From an uncultured Campylobacterota bacterium (GTDB taxonomy: Bacteria; Campylobacterota; Campylobacteria; Campylobacterales; Sulfurovaceae), in contig CAKZQQ010000006.1 in NCBI GenBank assembly GCA_937141405.1, positions 353,292 through 417,291 of the forward strand: 64,000 bases of DNA, in the 5' to 3' direction. This document shows positions 16,584 to 26,174 of this stretch, piece after piece. The translations under genes and the position numbers were made by a program. Within the stretch, counting starts at the first letter, position 1. The number at the start of each line of letters is the position of its first letter. The notes under the pieces were generated by a model. That model worked only from the letters and a program-made list of their open reading frames with translations, was not told the DNA's origin and searched no databases.

Positions 16584-17698
16584 AAACTACCCCAATCTCT
16601 ATAGGAAATATTGGCTATCGCGTGGACGCTTATCCCTTCACATCTGCCTATAAATCCCATTTTTTCCGATGTTGTTGCTTTGATGTTGATATATCTCTGC
16701 TCTAAGCCTATAATCTCGGAGAGTTGAGCCCCAATAGCATTTTTATACTCCGATATTCTTGGTTTTTGTGCGACGATAGTGGTGTCGATATTGACAATCT
16801 CAAAACCAAAATCATGGATCATTTTTACTGCATCTCGAAGTAGCAGAGTCGAGTCTATATCTTTATATGCTGCGTCATTATCGGGAAAGAAATCCCCTAT
16901 ATCACCCAAATTACTTGCACCTAAGAGTGCATCAATGATAGCATGGATAAGTACATCCCCGTCACTATGAGCTTTACAGCCGACATCGGATTGTATCTCT
17001 ACGCCTCCGAGGAGGAGTTTTTTCCCCGCCTCAAATTGATGTGTATCTATGCCAAAACCCATGAAGTTTTTCTTTGCAGCTGTTTGGAGGCAATCCAATT
17101 TTTTAAGATCATCTTTGCTTGTGAGTTTCATAGCTTTTGCCGAGCCCTCTACAAAATGTATCTTGCCACCTTGATGAGCGATAGCACTGCTCTCATCTGT
17201 AAACTCTTTCGTATCTATAAGAGATTTTTTGAGTACTTGTGTAACACTAAGCTGTGGAGTTTGTATCAATTTTACACGCTCTCTGTCGATATTTTCATTA
17301 TCATAATAGATAGTATCTATAGGAGCAATCGCAGGTACGATGCAATCTGCCTCGCCTTTTTGATCCAATATTCGCTCTATCATCTCATGATCTATGCAAC
17401 ATCGTGCTACATCCGTGATCAAGACATAGGGGCTCTCGACGAGCGAAAGGGCATTTTTTAGAGACTCTTGTCTGCTTGATCCGCCTTCTATGAAAGCAAA
17501 ATCGGCAAATTTTTTCATATAGACTATCTCTTTTTTAGATCCGGTAATAATTATCTTATTAAAATTATATTTTTTGAATTGATTTGCTACGAAAAGCCAC
17601 AATGGTGCATCATCTATATACAACCACTGTTTTTTAACAGGGCTCTCAAATCGTGTTGAAGAGCCTGCTGCAAGCAAAATCAGGGTTATGTCTCTCAC
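16580..17698 (-). CDS. ispDF: Bifunctional IspD/IspF isoprenoid enzyme
   Basis: A 372-residue fusion. The N-terminal IspD part has the nucleotide-binding LLAAGSSTRF...KKQWL (residues 7-26). The C-terminal IspF part starts at GIDTHQFE near 216 and carries the zinc-site D-x-H, GGVEIQSDVGCKAHSDGDV and DIGDFFPDND. It makes CDP-methylerythritol and then cyclises the diphosphate in the MEP pathway. The fusion is typical of Campylobacterota and alphaproteobacteria. First gene of the four-gene leftward operon, overlapping the regulator gene by ATGA. Confidence 0.95.
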   Translation of the reverse strand: MRDITLILLAAGSSTRFESPVKKQWLYIDDAPLWLFVANQFKKYNFNKIIITGSKKEIVYMKKFADFAFIEGGSSRQESLKNALSLVESPYVLITDVARCCIDHEMIERILDQKGEADCIVPAIAPIDTIYYDNENIDRERVKLIQTPQLSVTQVLKKSLIDTKEFTDESSAIAHQGGKIHFVEGSAKAMKLTSKDDLKKLDCLQTAAKKNFMGFGIDTHQFEAGKKLLLGGVEIQSDVGCKAHSDGDVLIHAIIDALLGASNLGDIGDFFPDNDAAYKDIDSTLLLRDAVKMIHDFGFEIVNIDTTIVAQKPRISEYKNAIGAQLSEIIGLEQRYINIKATTSEKMGFIGRCEGISVHAIANISYRDWGSL

Positions 17699-17796
17699 GT
17701 AACGATCCTTTATTGGTTTGTAATGCTAAGTGTAACTAAATTATACACTCCATATACTTGATACAATCTTTTTTGATGATCGATTAAGTTTTTTTC

Positions 17797-17812
17797 TACC
17801 TAAGATTAGGTA
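17797..17812. promoter_or_regulatory. Perfect inverted repeat between ispDF and thiC
   Basis: TACCTAA-GA-TTAGGTA is a perfect 7-bp inverted repeat with a 2-bp centre, in the roughly 200 bp between divergent ispDF and thiC. The size and symmetry fit a dimeric repressor operator. I see no TPP riboswitch consensus upstream of thiC, so this palindrome is a candidate alternative control site. The regulator is unknown. Confidence 0.4.
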
Positions 17813-17903
17813 ATTTATGAGAAACATTATCTGATTTATTTTTTTTTATATGAGTTTAAGATTTAATAAGTATAAATATCTAGATAATATCTAAGGACGG
17901 TCT

Positions 17904-19247
17904 ATGAGAGAAAAGTGGATAGAGAAGAGAAAAGAGCATCCGGTACAGACGCAGATGTATTTTGCCAAGCAAGGTATCATCACCGATGAGATGGCGTATG
18001 TAGCGAGCCAAGAAGATATCGATCCGGAGCTTTTGCGAAGTGAGATTGCAAGAGGACGGTGCATCATTCCTGCCAATATCAACCACAAGCACCAAAAACC
18101 GATGGCGATTGGTATGGTAGCGAGTTGCAAAATCAATGCAAATATAGGCTCATCTGCTCTTGCTTCTGATATTGCCGGTGAGATTGAGAAAGTAGATGTT
18201 TGTTTGAAATACGGTGCAGATACCATTATGGATCTCAGTACCGGTGGTGATTTGGATAGCATCAGAGAGGCAGTCATCGAGCATTCAAGTGTGCCTATTG
18301 GGACGGTGCCTATCTATCAGATACTTCATGATTGTAATGATAAGATTGAGGATTTGACGATTGAGAAGATGCTTGAAGTTATCGAAAAACAGGCAAAGCA
18401 GGGAGTAAGCTATTTTACCGTACATGCAGGATTTTTACTCCGTTTTATGCCACATATTGCCAAAAGAAAGATGGGAATCGTGAGTCGTGGTGGCTCTTTG
18501 ATGGCAGCTTGGATGATGCATTATCATAGAGAAAATCCTTTTTATGAGGCGTATGATGCCATTCTTGATATCTGCCAAAAGTATGATGTTGCACTCTCAC
18601 TCGGTGATAGCCTGCGTCCGGGATGCCTCCATGATGCAAGTGATGAGGCGCAATTGAGTGAGTTAAAAATATTAGGCGAGCTTACACTGCGAGCATGGGA
18701 AAAAGATGTACAGATCATGATAGAAGGACCGGGGCATATACCACTCAATCAGATTGAGAGAAATATGAAGATAGAGCGTGAATACTGCCATGAAGCACCG
18801 TTTTATATCTTGGGCCCTCTTGTTACCGATATCGCTGCGGGGTATGATCATATCAGCTCAGCGATTGGTGCGGCAGTCGGCGGTTGGCACGGAGCGAGTA
18901 TGCTCTGCTATGTGACGCCAAAAGAGCATCTCGGGCTTCCTAATGCCAAAGATGTAAGAGAGGGGATCATCGCCTATAAGATAGCTGCGCATGCTGCGGA
19001 TATCGCTAGAGGGAGAAAAGGCGCGCGTGATGTGGATGATGCGATGAGTGATGCACGGTATCGATTTGATTGGAATCGCCAATTTGAGCTCGCACTCGAT
19101 CCCGATAGAGCCAAAGAGTTTCATGATGAAACGCTCCCCCAAGATGTCTTTAAGGAGGCAGAATTCTGCTCTATGTGCGGTCCGAAATTTTGCTCTTATA
19201 AGATAACGCAAAGCATTATAGAAGAGCACAAAGAGTCTATGAATTGA
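17904..19247 (+). CDS. thiC: Phosphomethylpyrimidine synthase
   Basis: A 447-residue radical-SAM enzyme of thiamine synthesis, converting aminoimidazole ribotide to HMP phosphate. Visible marks are [20 protein letters not shown] near 50, SKINANIG-like [10 protein letters not shown], the STGGDL loop, [12 protein letters not shown], and the C-terminal cluster motif CSMCGPKFC that binds [4Fe-4S]. Full length. Ribosome site AAGGAC precedes ATG. It is single, with about 140 bp to mrp. Confidence 0.96.
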   Translation: MREKWIEKRKEHPVQTQMYFAKQGIITDEMAYVASQEDIDPELLRSEIARGRCIIPANINHKHQKPMAIGMVASCKINANIGSSALASDIAGEIEKVDVCLKYGADTIMDLSTGGDLDSIREAVIEHSSVPIGTVPIYQILHDCNDKIEDLTIEKMLEVIEKQAKQGVSYFTVHAGFLLRFMPHIAKRKMGIVSRGGSLMAAWMMHYHRENPFYEAYDAILDICQKYDVALSLGDSLRPGCLHDASDEAQLSELKILGELTLRAWEKDVQIMIEGPGHIPLNQIERNMKIEREYCHEAPFYILGPLVTDIAAGYDHISSAIGAAVGGWHGASMLCYVTPKEHLGLPNAKDVREGIIAYKIAAHAADIARGRKGARDVDDAMSDARYRFDWNRQFELALDPDRAKEFHDETLPQDVFKEAEFCSMCGPKFCSYKITQSIIEEHKESMN

Positions 19248-19391
19248 TAAAAAGTTTTAGCACATTATGCCAAGCAGAGATGTGTCAAAACTTCTAAAAT
19301 AGATTTGCTTTTTTAATTAAGAGTAAAATTATATTATTTGGTTAAAATTCAAAAACTTTAAAAGAGCTTTAACAATTAAAAAGGAAAAAAG

Positions 19392-20510
19392 ATGGCAACA
19401 AAAGAAGAGATTTTAGAAGCTTTAAAAAATGTGATTTATCCGGGCTTCACAAAAGATATCGTTACTTTTGATTTTATCAAAGATGTTGTAGCGCAAGGCG
19501 AAAAAGCTTCAGTAGCACTCGAGATTACATCAAGCGCACCTGAAGTAAAAGAGCAGCTTACCAAAGATATCGAGATCGAGCTTAAAAAGATAGGCGTGAA
19601 TGAGGTTGCATTGATTATCAACCAACCAAAAGCACCTGTTGAAAAAAGCAACACCATTAGCGGCAAAAACTTAGTGCCGCATATCAAAAATTTTGTGATG
19701 ATAAGCTCAGGAAAGGGGGGCGTTGGCAAATCAACTACCTCTGTCAATCTTGCTATCGCTATGGCGATGCAGGGTAAAAAAGTAGGACTTCTGGATGCAG
19801 ATATCTATGGTCCAAATATTCCAAGAATGATGGGGCTAAATGATCAAAGACCTGAAGTCCAAAACAATCAAGTCATACCACTCAAAGCTTATGGCGTTGA
19901 GGTGATGAGTATGGGCTCACTCATGGAAGAGGGGCAATCACTCATCTGGAGAGGCTCTATGGTTATGAAGGCGATTGAGCAACTTCTTCGTGATATCCTC
20001 TGGAGTGATCTTGATGTACTTGTTATCGATATGCCACCGGGAACAGGAGATGCACAACTTACCCTCGCACAATCAGTTCCGGTAACGGCGGGCATTACCG
20101 TCACAACACCGCAAGAAGTGAGCTTGGATGACAGCAGAAGAAGTTTGGATATGTTCCAAAAACTTCATATCCCGACAGCCGGAGTGATCGAAAATATGAG
20201 CGGCTTTATATGCCCGGAGTGTAGTACGGAGTCCGATATCTTTGGTATGGGTACGAGTGAAGCGGTCGCTAAAGAGTTTGATACCTGTTTGATGACTCGC
20301 ATACCTATCGAGCCGGCGATCAGAATAGGTGGTGATACGGGTGCACCGGTTGTCTATAATCAACCCTCAAGCGAGAGTGCAAAACGATACCAAGAGGCAG
20401 CTTCTCAGCTTCTCAACTTTATAGATGAGGTTAACAAAGAGGGCAGAGCTGATAATAGTGCTATCCAACCGACAACTCCTCCGGGCGTAAGTGCTTGTAG
20501 CACACACTAG
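19392..20510 (+). CDS. mrp: Mrp/ApbC iron-sulfur cluster carrier ATPase
   Basis: A 372-residue P-loop protein. An N-terminal MIP18/DUF59-like domain (1-85) precedes the ATPase with deviant Walker A SSGKGGVGKST (about 107-117), the DADIYGPNIPRM switch and DMPPGTGDAQ. A C-terminal CPEC motif (about 275) binds a bridging [4Fe-4S] cluster between subunits. It loads clusters onto apo-proteins, useful for the many FeS enzymes here. Ribosome site AAAAAGGAAAA lies just upstream. Confidence 0.95.
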   Translation: MATKEEILEALKNVIYPGFTKDIVTFDFIKDVVAQGEKASVALEITSSAPEVKEQLTKDIEIELKKIGVNEVALIINQPKAPVEKSNTISGKNLVPHIKNFVMISSGKGGVGKSTTSVNLAIAMAMQGKKVGLLDADIYGPNIPRMMGLNDQRPEVQNNQVIPLKAYGVEVMSMGSLMEEGQSLIWRGSMVMKAIEQLLRDILWSDLDVLVIDMPPGTGDAQLTLAQSVPVTAGITVTTPQEVSLDDSRRSLDMFQKLHIPTAGVIENMSGFICPECSTESDIFGMGTSEAVAKEFDTCLMTRIPIEPAIRIGGDTGAPVVYNQPSSESAKRYQEAASQLLNFIDEVNKEGRADNSAIQPTTPPGVSACSTH

Positions 20511-20555
20511 AGTGATGATCTCTGCTGCTTTCACGCTTCTTATGCCATACTCGTC

Positions 20556-20821
20556 ATGCTGAACTTGATTCAGCATCTAAATTATAGACCCTGAATCAAG
20601 TTCAGGGTGACGGAGTGTTGTCATTGCGAGAAGCTTTAGCTTCTTGGCAATCCGTACTTTTTCTTCTTTCCACTTTTTAGAAAAGTGGAGTAAAAGCGTC
20701 ATGCTCACAAAGTCGCGGGCGGCATATCCCTGCTTGCTATCTGTACCGCCGCGGATATGCCTGCTTTACAAGGATGCTCGCATGACAAATTATTGTATTG
20801 TGGATTCCTGCTTTCGCAGGA
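20556..20821. repeat. Cluster of palindromic intergenic repeats downstream of mrp
   Basis: The 20511-20939 stretch holds no intact gene. It holds at least six hairpin units. ATGCTGAA-cttga-TTCAGCAT (20556-20576) and ACCCTGAA-tcaag-TTCAGGGT (20588-20608) are reverse complements in their core. AGAAGCT-tt-AGCTTCT (20629-20644) sits in a GTCATTGCGAG...GGCAATCC context. CCACTTTT-tag-AAAAGTGG is at 20670-20688. GGCATATCC pairs with GGATATGCC (20721-20761). TCCTGC-tttc-GCAGGA is at 20806-20821. The first, second, third and last match the style of repeats I know to be scattered in many proteobacterial genomes. The first two also follow mrp and could terminate it. Confidence 0.75.
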
Positions 20822-20935
20822 GTAGATTATAGCTTTATAAGATGATTTGGTATCTCATTGCTTACTTTATCTTTTTTAGGAAACTCTTTTTGAGTATCTC
20901 GCCTATAGCTTTTATAGCGCGCTCATACCCTCCTT
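20781..20935 (-). pseudogene. Duplicated 3' end of the TPM-domain gene
   Basis: This stretch matches 28443-28605 at roughly 90% identity, in the same orientation. It includes the last 30 or so codons of the TPM gene (28498-29109) plus its downstream hairpin. The copy has lost one base in the run before GAGTATCTC, shifting the reading frame (GEILKKSF instead of GEILKKEF), and a 12-base stretch near the hairpin. The match stops abruptly at 20935, 4 bp from the stop of the 68-residue ORF. It is a remnant, not a gene. Confidence 0.8.
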
Positions 20936-20939
20936 ATTT

Positions 20940-21146
20940 CTAATCTCTTACAAAATCTTTTTTCTTAAAACTCCAGTGATACCATTCGCCTTTGATTTTA
21001 ATGCTAGCATGTGAAGGGCTGTAGATATTGTGTCCCAATATCGCAGGATTGATCCATGCACCAATGACAGAGTTCGCATTGATATGGACTTCAGCTTGAG
21101 GTAGAGAAGTTGGACAATGAATGCAACTTACGCTCATCGCTTTCAC
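20940..21146 (-). CDS. Small uncharacterised protein
   Basis: A 68-codon frame from GTG 21146, or 65 codons from ATG 21137 (MSVSCIHCPTS). The start overlaps the stop of the DUF4153 gene, suggesting translational coupling. One CxxC pair (CIHC) sits near the N-terminus; the tail IKGEWYHWSFKKKDFVRD is basic and aromatic. No family is recognised. Its stop borders the duplicated TPM fragment, so its natural C-terminus could have been altered. Confidence 0.5.
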   Translation of the reverse strand: MKAMSVSCIHCPTSLPQAEVHINANSVIGAWINPAILGHNIYSPSHASIKIKGEWYHWSFKKKDFVRD

Positions 21147-22882
21147 TCTTTTCTTACCAGTACTATGCCTTGCAACCCAGTAATTTCTCGAGTTTGTCTA
21201 TGTATTTCTATTAGGTCAAAATATACTTTTATTGCTACTTCATCATTTTGGGCTACGAATGTAAGTTGTTCTTGTGAAACATTCTGATTATTTTTGATTT
21301 TGTTATCTATTTTCATTAGATTCTCAACCAGTTGCGACAGATCAAATTCTCCTATGGTTTTTTCTGCATCTTTGATGATGAGCATATTTACCTTTTGTTT
21401 ATTTGTCTCTCGTGTGATTACCATAGCATCACTCCTACCAAAGGATATATCTGGATATAGTATCTCATATCCAGATATATCTAGATGATTTTTTCTGTCG
21501 GGATTAACAAATTTGATTTTTGCTCTTATTTGATCATAATATTTATTTTTGCAGTCACGTTCAGATAGATAGTTAAATCCTAACTCTTTGGTAGCAACTC
21601 TGGCAAATGAGTTTTCAGCAAAAACATTAGACTGATAATATTTACCGGCAATTTTTGGCATAATTTTGACAAGATTCTCTTTGTTGTTATGACTAATTAG
21701 ATAATCCAAACTTCTTGATATGTTACACCTAATTTTTTTTGGAGATGTATCTGATAGATTTGTATTATCTTTAATTAATTTTAAGAACCTATTAGTTTGT
21801 GATATATAACTTACCTCGCGTGCACTCAACCTCCATCCATATTGGCTAATAAAGAAAAATATAGCTAGTAGTGCAAATGGCAATCCATACTTGGCGTCTC
21901 TTTTGATGATAAGATATAAAAAGGTTAGTGTAAACCAAATACCCAACATAACCACGTAGTATCTGCTATCACTCCATCCATATTGTGATATCCTCATATA
22001 GATGGCGATAAACATCATGCCCATCTGAACTAAAGCAACTATCAGTAGAGCTTTTTTGTATCTGTTTTTAGATGGCGTCCAAGATAGATAAGTTGCAAGT
22101 GATAAAGATGCAAATACCAAAGAGAGCCATACAAGTATGCCGTTTGGCCACTCCATAGTCAATAGAATTTTTAATAGATATACAACTAAAATAATCGCAT
22201 AAATAGAAGTTATTGGAGTTAGTATATATTTGACGAAAAATTTACCAACATGACCATAAAATTCTTTGTCAGGATCTGCCTCTTGAGGTTTTTTGGCTAA
22301 CATCATAAGAAAGTAATGCGTGCTAAATATGCCCATTATCAGTGCAAAAATATCACCGTAGTACCTACCCCTTATGGATAGTTCAAATAGTGTAGTAGCT
22401 GCACCCATAGCTCCTGCCAATCCGCCAAAAAGTATAAAGCCAAAACCCATACTGCCAATTAGTGCCAAAAGTATATTGAGCACCCAAGCCCAAAATTTTA
22501 AATTGGAATCTCTTTTTTGTGCAGATGGTAATACTGTAAGTAAAAGTAAAGCTATAGCTATCAGGGTAATAAATCTAGTGATAATTATGCTATCTATATT
22601 GTCTATAAATTGAAGTGATAGCCAATAAATAAATACTAACACTATGCCTATACTAAGTGTTACATAATCTCTTCGCCAATGATAAAAGGCAATTATTATA
22701 AAAAATCCAAACGATGAGGCGAAAGCTATATTGGCAATCCAATCAAAAGAGCCATGGTTGTAGTGGATTTGAAAAATAGAGGTTAAAGTTGCAATAGCTG
22801 CAAACAGTGATGCTAGCGGGTATCTTTTTACAGAGCATAACAGTTTATCTTTGAGCGCTAAAATAGATTTTTTTATAGACAT
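21143..22882 (-). CDS. DUF4153-family membrane protein
   Basis: A 579-residue protein with about 11-12 membrane helices in the first 370 residues and a soluble C-terminal part. The segment KYILTPITSIYAIILVVYLL and the later MRISQYGWSDSRYYVV match the DUF4153 pattern (RI-x-x-YG-x-x-x-x-RY). The C-terminal domain (390-579) has no recognised fold. DUF4153 proteins are multi-spanning and functionally undefined. It is part of a leftward run with a DUF4173 protein, and the two families may act together. Confidence 0.75.
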   Translation of the reverse strand: MSIKKSILALKDKLLCSVKRYPLASLFAAIATLTSIFQIHYNHGSFDWIANIAFASSFGFFIIIAFYHWRRDYVTLSIGIVLVFIYWLSLQFIDNIDSIIITRFITLIAIALLLLTVLPSAQKRDSNLKFWAWVLNILLALIGSMGFGFILFGGLAGAMGAATTLFELSIRGRYYGDIFALIMGIFSTHYFLMMLAKKPQEADPDKEFYGHVGKFFVKYILTPITSIYAIILVVYLLKILLTMEWPNGILVWLSLVFASLSLATYLSWTPSKNRYKKALLIVALVQMGMMFIAIYMRISQYGWSDSRYYVVMLGIWFTLTFLYLIIKRDAKYGLPFALLAIFFFISQYGWRLSAREVSYISQTNRFLKLIKDNTNLSDTSPKKIRCNISRSLDYLISHNNKENLVKIMPKIAGKYYQSNVFAENSFARVATKELGFNYLSERDCKNKYYDQIRAKIKFVNPDRKNHLDISGYEILYPDISFGRSDAMVITRETNKQKVNMLIIKDAEKTIGEFDLSQLVENLMKIDNKIKNNQNVSQEQLTFVAQNDEVAIKVYFDLIEIHRQTREITGLQGIVLVRKE

Positions 22883-23025
22883 ATGAATTCCTTTTCATCA
22901 TCAAGATTAAGTTTTGGCATCTATTTTTCTCCTAATTTTAATTTCATGTGCAGCATTAATTGTCTTTGGTCTCTATTATTTTCAGTTAATATTGTTTATG
23001 CCTAATCTTTGATCCTTAAAGTTAA

Positions 23026-24186
23026 TTAGCTGGTATAATAATAATTAGTACCAAAAATGGAGCCAGGATAAAAAATATCATCTATTTGATATTCTTTTAT
23101 ATCCTTAATAAAAGATTTAAAAAGTTTTGGTAACTTTTTTTGAATTTCATCCCACTTATTTATATTTTTTTTATGTATTAAACATTCACAATAAAATTGT
23201 TTATCAAAAAGTTGCATTTTGCAGTAATCCGAAGCTATATTTAGCTCATCAATTTTACAATCTATGATGAGCTTATCTTTTAGATAATATCTTAAATATT
23301 CATTTGAAATATACTTTCTTTGTTTTGAATCATACTTTTTCATTTTAATTTTCTCTCTCTTGAGTCTATATTTATCCTTGTATTTTTCTATAGTATCTCC
23401 ACGAAAACTAAAATGATGGTAAGGCAATTGCGCATTGATTATGTTGTGTTCTTTGTCAAAATATTTTCCAGTATCTGCTTCATTGGTCATTTCGAAATGT
23501 ATAATATTGTCTTTTATGCTTGGATTGAATTTTTTTGGAATAGATAATAAATAATCTTTGTAGTGTCTATAAAAATAAAATTCGAAATTATTACTTTTAT
23601 TTGAATCTAAAATATATGTTTTTCGTTGGTATTCTTCAAATACATATTTTTTTCTATGGTATGACCAGCGATATTGTCTTGGCGGCATTCCAGCAGATAT
23701 TTTTATATGTTGAATAGTGGGGCTATAAAAATCAAGAGCTGATTTATCTTGTATATCTATAGCTTTCATATCCTTTGCATGATTATAAGCATTTAAAGCT
23801 GACGAAAGAAGATAGAGCTGAAAAACTATAGGAATAAGAACAATGATAGATAAGATATAATATTTAACTTTGTATCCTATTTTTAAAATATAGTATAAAA
23901 ATGTTTCTTTGTAATTTTTTGCAAAAATAAGATTTAAAATCATTTTCGCGACAATGCCTACAGAAAGTATAGATGCTATGAGTGTAGAAATAACTAAACC
24001 AAGCCCCTCAAATATATATCTATCTCCTATCGGGTGAGTGTAATTGTAATATATATTTTCAAATAAAACATTCGCGTCAAATATCGATATAAGTATAAAA
24101 TAGAGTAAAAATACCTTTTTATTTTTAATTATAAAAGGCACTAGGAATAAGATAGCAACGAATATGATAAGTATAGCTATTTTCAT
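23026..24186 (-). CDS. Uncharacterised membrane protein with large exported domain
   Basis: A 386-residue protein with four or five hydrophobic segments in the first 140 residues (starts MKIAILIIFVAILFLVPFII) and a lysine- and tyrosine-rich soluble domain of about 230 residues. No family is recognised. The start overlaps the DUF4173 gene stop by 4 bp (ATGA), so the two are translationally coupled. The local base composition is more AT-rich than in the flanking core genes. Probably an accessory partner of the DUF4173/DUF4153 pair. Confidence 0.65.
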   Translation of the reverse strand: MKIAILIIFVAILFLVPFIIKNKKVFLLYFILISIFDANVLFENIYYNYTHPIGDRYIFEGLGLVISTLIASILSVGIVAKMILNLIFAKNYKETFLYYILKIGYKVKYYILSIIVLIPIVFQLYLLSSALNAYNHAKDMKAIDIQDKSALDFYSPTIQHIKISAGMPPRQYRWSYHRKKYVFEEYQRKTYILDSNKSNNFEFYFYRHYKDYLLSIPKKFNPSIKDNIIHFEMTNEADTGKYFDKEHNIINAQLPYHHFSFRGDTIEKYKDKYRLKREKIKMKKYDSKQRKYISNEYLRYYLKDKLIIDCKIDELNIASDYCKMQLFDKQFYCECLIHKKNINKWDEIQKKLPKLFKSFIKDIKEYQIDDIFYPGSIFGTNYYYTS

Positions 24187-25457
24187 GGCAAGGTTATTTC
24201 CGATTTATCTATATAGGTTTTGGCATCTATGGAGAGTGAGTGGAGCATCTTTGCATCAAGAGAGATCTTTTTTTGTTTTGCAAGCTCTATATGACCTTTT
24301 GCAACAAGGTGATCGATATTGGTAGATGCTATGATGCTAAAAGAGATCAAGGCAAATGCAAATATGAGATCAATCAATTTTTCATAATTGAAGTTCATAA
24401 CCATAAATAAAACACTCAATATCAGGACAAGTATCAGAAAATACTCAAACCACTCTACATAGTATCTTAGAACAGTGGGTCCCATAAGGGATTTGTAGAG
24501 TTGCATCTTTTTGAGTGCGGAAAACGCGATGATAATCGTTTGCACTACAAGTAAGATGCTAAGTTTTTTAAGAAAAGCACTTTTTTTAGCGCTTGAAGAT
24601 GTAAAGAGGATGATAAGGGAGACCAAGATGACTATAAAAGCCAATTGGAAAAACCCTTTTCTCGCAAAGTATGCCGGATTTGTATCGCCTAGATAACCTT
24701 TGGTGTCTATGAGAAAATATATTTGAAATATACAAAAGGCAATAAATACAAAATTGATCATAAGAAAAAATATATTGAGTGAACTCTTTTCGTACTCAGG
24801 AGTGCTTATCGTCTCTTTTGAGCGATGCAGATTGGAAAACCCATAGAGCATGATTGAGAGAAACGCAAAAAGAGATACAAACAGGTATGCTAGCTGTTTA
24901 AAATTTATATATTTTAGTGTAAAGATGTCACTAAAAAAGATATTGAACTTTGTATCCGCACCTAAAAATAGAAAGATAAAAATCGTTGCAAAAATGATAG
25001 AGATGATTATGGATTTTATATTTTTTGCTAGACTTTTTTTCTCAAAAGAGATGCTCTCAAAATCAGGAAATGATCTCTCATATATCTCTTTGATATTGAG
25101 TGACTCAGCAAAATAGGGTAGCAAGACTTGATAAAAATGTTTTGCAAAGTGCATAGATGTAATGTAGAGCATGATAATGGTTGCAAGGATGATCGTCGGC
25201 AACCAATAAGTCACGAGTGTATTGTGATAGATGAATATATTTGCAAGCCAGATGAAGATAAAAGGGAGGGTATATTTGGTATATCTGTTATTTAGTTGAT
25301 TGGTCACTAAACCGTAGGATAAAGGCGTTAAAAGTAAGATGTAAAATATGACATCATATGCCGTATTTACGCCCCTTTGGGTATAAAATATATAGATCAC
25401 GCTTGCAACAAAACTTGCTATGATTGATAAGAGAGTAAGAGTTTTTGTTGTTTTCAT
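24183..25457 (-). CDS. DUF4173-family membrane protein
   Basis: A 424-residue protein with about 11 membrane helices. The segment NFVFIAFCIFQIYFL, then YFARKGFFQLAFIV, then the LMGPTVLRYYVEWFE motif is the pattern of DUF4173 (Y-A-R-x-GFF-x-L and T-x-LR-x-Y). Function is unknown; members often sit with DUF4153 proteins and regulators. It overlaps the next gene by 4 bp and lies 36 bp downstream of uppS. Confidence 0.72.
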   Translation of the reverse strand: MKTTKTLTLLSIIASFVASVIYIFYTQRGVNTAYDVIFYILLLTPLSYGLVTNQLNNRYTKYTLPFIFIWLANIFIYHNTLVTYWLPTIILATIIMLYITSMHFAKHFYQVLLPYFAESLNIKEIYERSFPDFESISFEKKSLAKNIKSIIISIIFATIFIFLFLGADTKFNIFFSDIFTLKYINFKQLAYLFVSLFAFLSIMLYGFSNLHRSKETISTPEYEKSSLNIFFLMINFVFIAFCIFQIYFLIDTKGYLGDTNPAYFARKGFFQLAFIVILVSLIILFTSSSAKKSAFLKKLSILLVVQTIIIAFSALKKMQLYKSLMGPTVLRYYVEWFEYFLILVLILSVLFMVMNFNYEKLIDLIFAFALISFSIIASTNIDHLVAKGHIELAKQKKISLDAKMLHSLSIDAKTYIDKSEITLP

Positions 25458-25493
25458 TATAGTGCCTCCATTTTGTTTTGTAAGATGAGTTTT

Positions 25494-26174
25494 TTATATT
25501 TTTCCAAATCTTCTATTTCTATGTTGAAAATCTATGATGATTTCTTCAAGTTCAGAACTATTAAAATCCGGAAAATATGTATTGGTAAAATGCATTTCCG
25601 CATAAGCAAGTTGCCATAAAAGATAGTTAGAAAGTCTTATTTCACCACTTGTTCTAATAAGTAAATCAACATCCGGCATATCTGCCGTATCTAAGCAGTT
25701 GTTGAAATTTTCTTCATTGATTTCTATATCTTTTTCATTTAACTTTTGCACAGCTCTGATGATTTCATCTCTTGAGCCGTAATTTATGGCTAACACTTGA
25801 GTCAACCCCTCAAAATGTTTGGTTTTATCTTCTACAAATTGAATAGTATCTTGAAGTTTTTTTGAAAGCCCCTCTTTGTTTCCAATCACTTTAAATCGAA
25901 TTTTGTACTTTAGGTATGTTTTTAATTCTTGTTTTAAATAAACATAAAAAAGCTTCATCAAAAAATCAACTTCTTCTTTGGGTCTTTTCCAATTTTCTGT
26001 ACTAAAAGCATACAATGTCAAATATCGAACGTCGTTTTGGCTACAAAAAATAGTTATATTTCTCACCGTATCAGCACCCTTTTTATGCCCTTCAATTCTA
26101 CTTAAACCTCTATTTTGAGCCCATCGCCCATTGCCATCCATGATAATTGCCAAGTGATTTAATCTGTTTTGCAT
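25494..26174 (-). CDS. uppS: Polyprenyl diphosphate synthase (UppS family)
   Basis: A 226-residue cis-prenyltransferase. It has LAIIMDGNGRWA with the catalytic Asp at 13, GHKKGADTV, the YAFSTENWKRP block near 75 and the C-terminal IRTSGEIRLSNYLLWQ and AYAEMHF motifs. It condenses isopentenyl diphosphate units to the undecaprenyl carrier lipid. It is located among DUF4173, ABC1-kinase and TetR genes rather than with cdsA or dxr. Whether it is the main or a second copy cannot be decided here. Confidence 0.9.
   Translation of the reverse strand: MQNRLNHLAIIMDGNGRWAQNRGLSRIEGHKKGADTVRNITIFCSQNDVRYLTLYAFSTENWKRPKEEVDFLMKLFYVYLKQELKTYLKYKIRFKVIGNKEGLSKKLQDTIQFVEDKTKHFEGLTQVLAINYGSRDEIIRAVQKLNEKDIEINEENFNNCLDTADMPDVDLLIRTSGEIRLSNYLLWQLAYAEMHFTNTYFPDFNSSELEEIIIDFQHRNRRFGKI

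Noticed and set aside
17699..17903. TPP riboswitch before thiC
   Set aside because: I found no CUGAGA/ACCUGAUC-type conserved blocks in order within the 200 bp.
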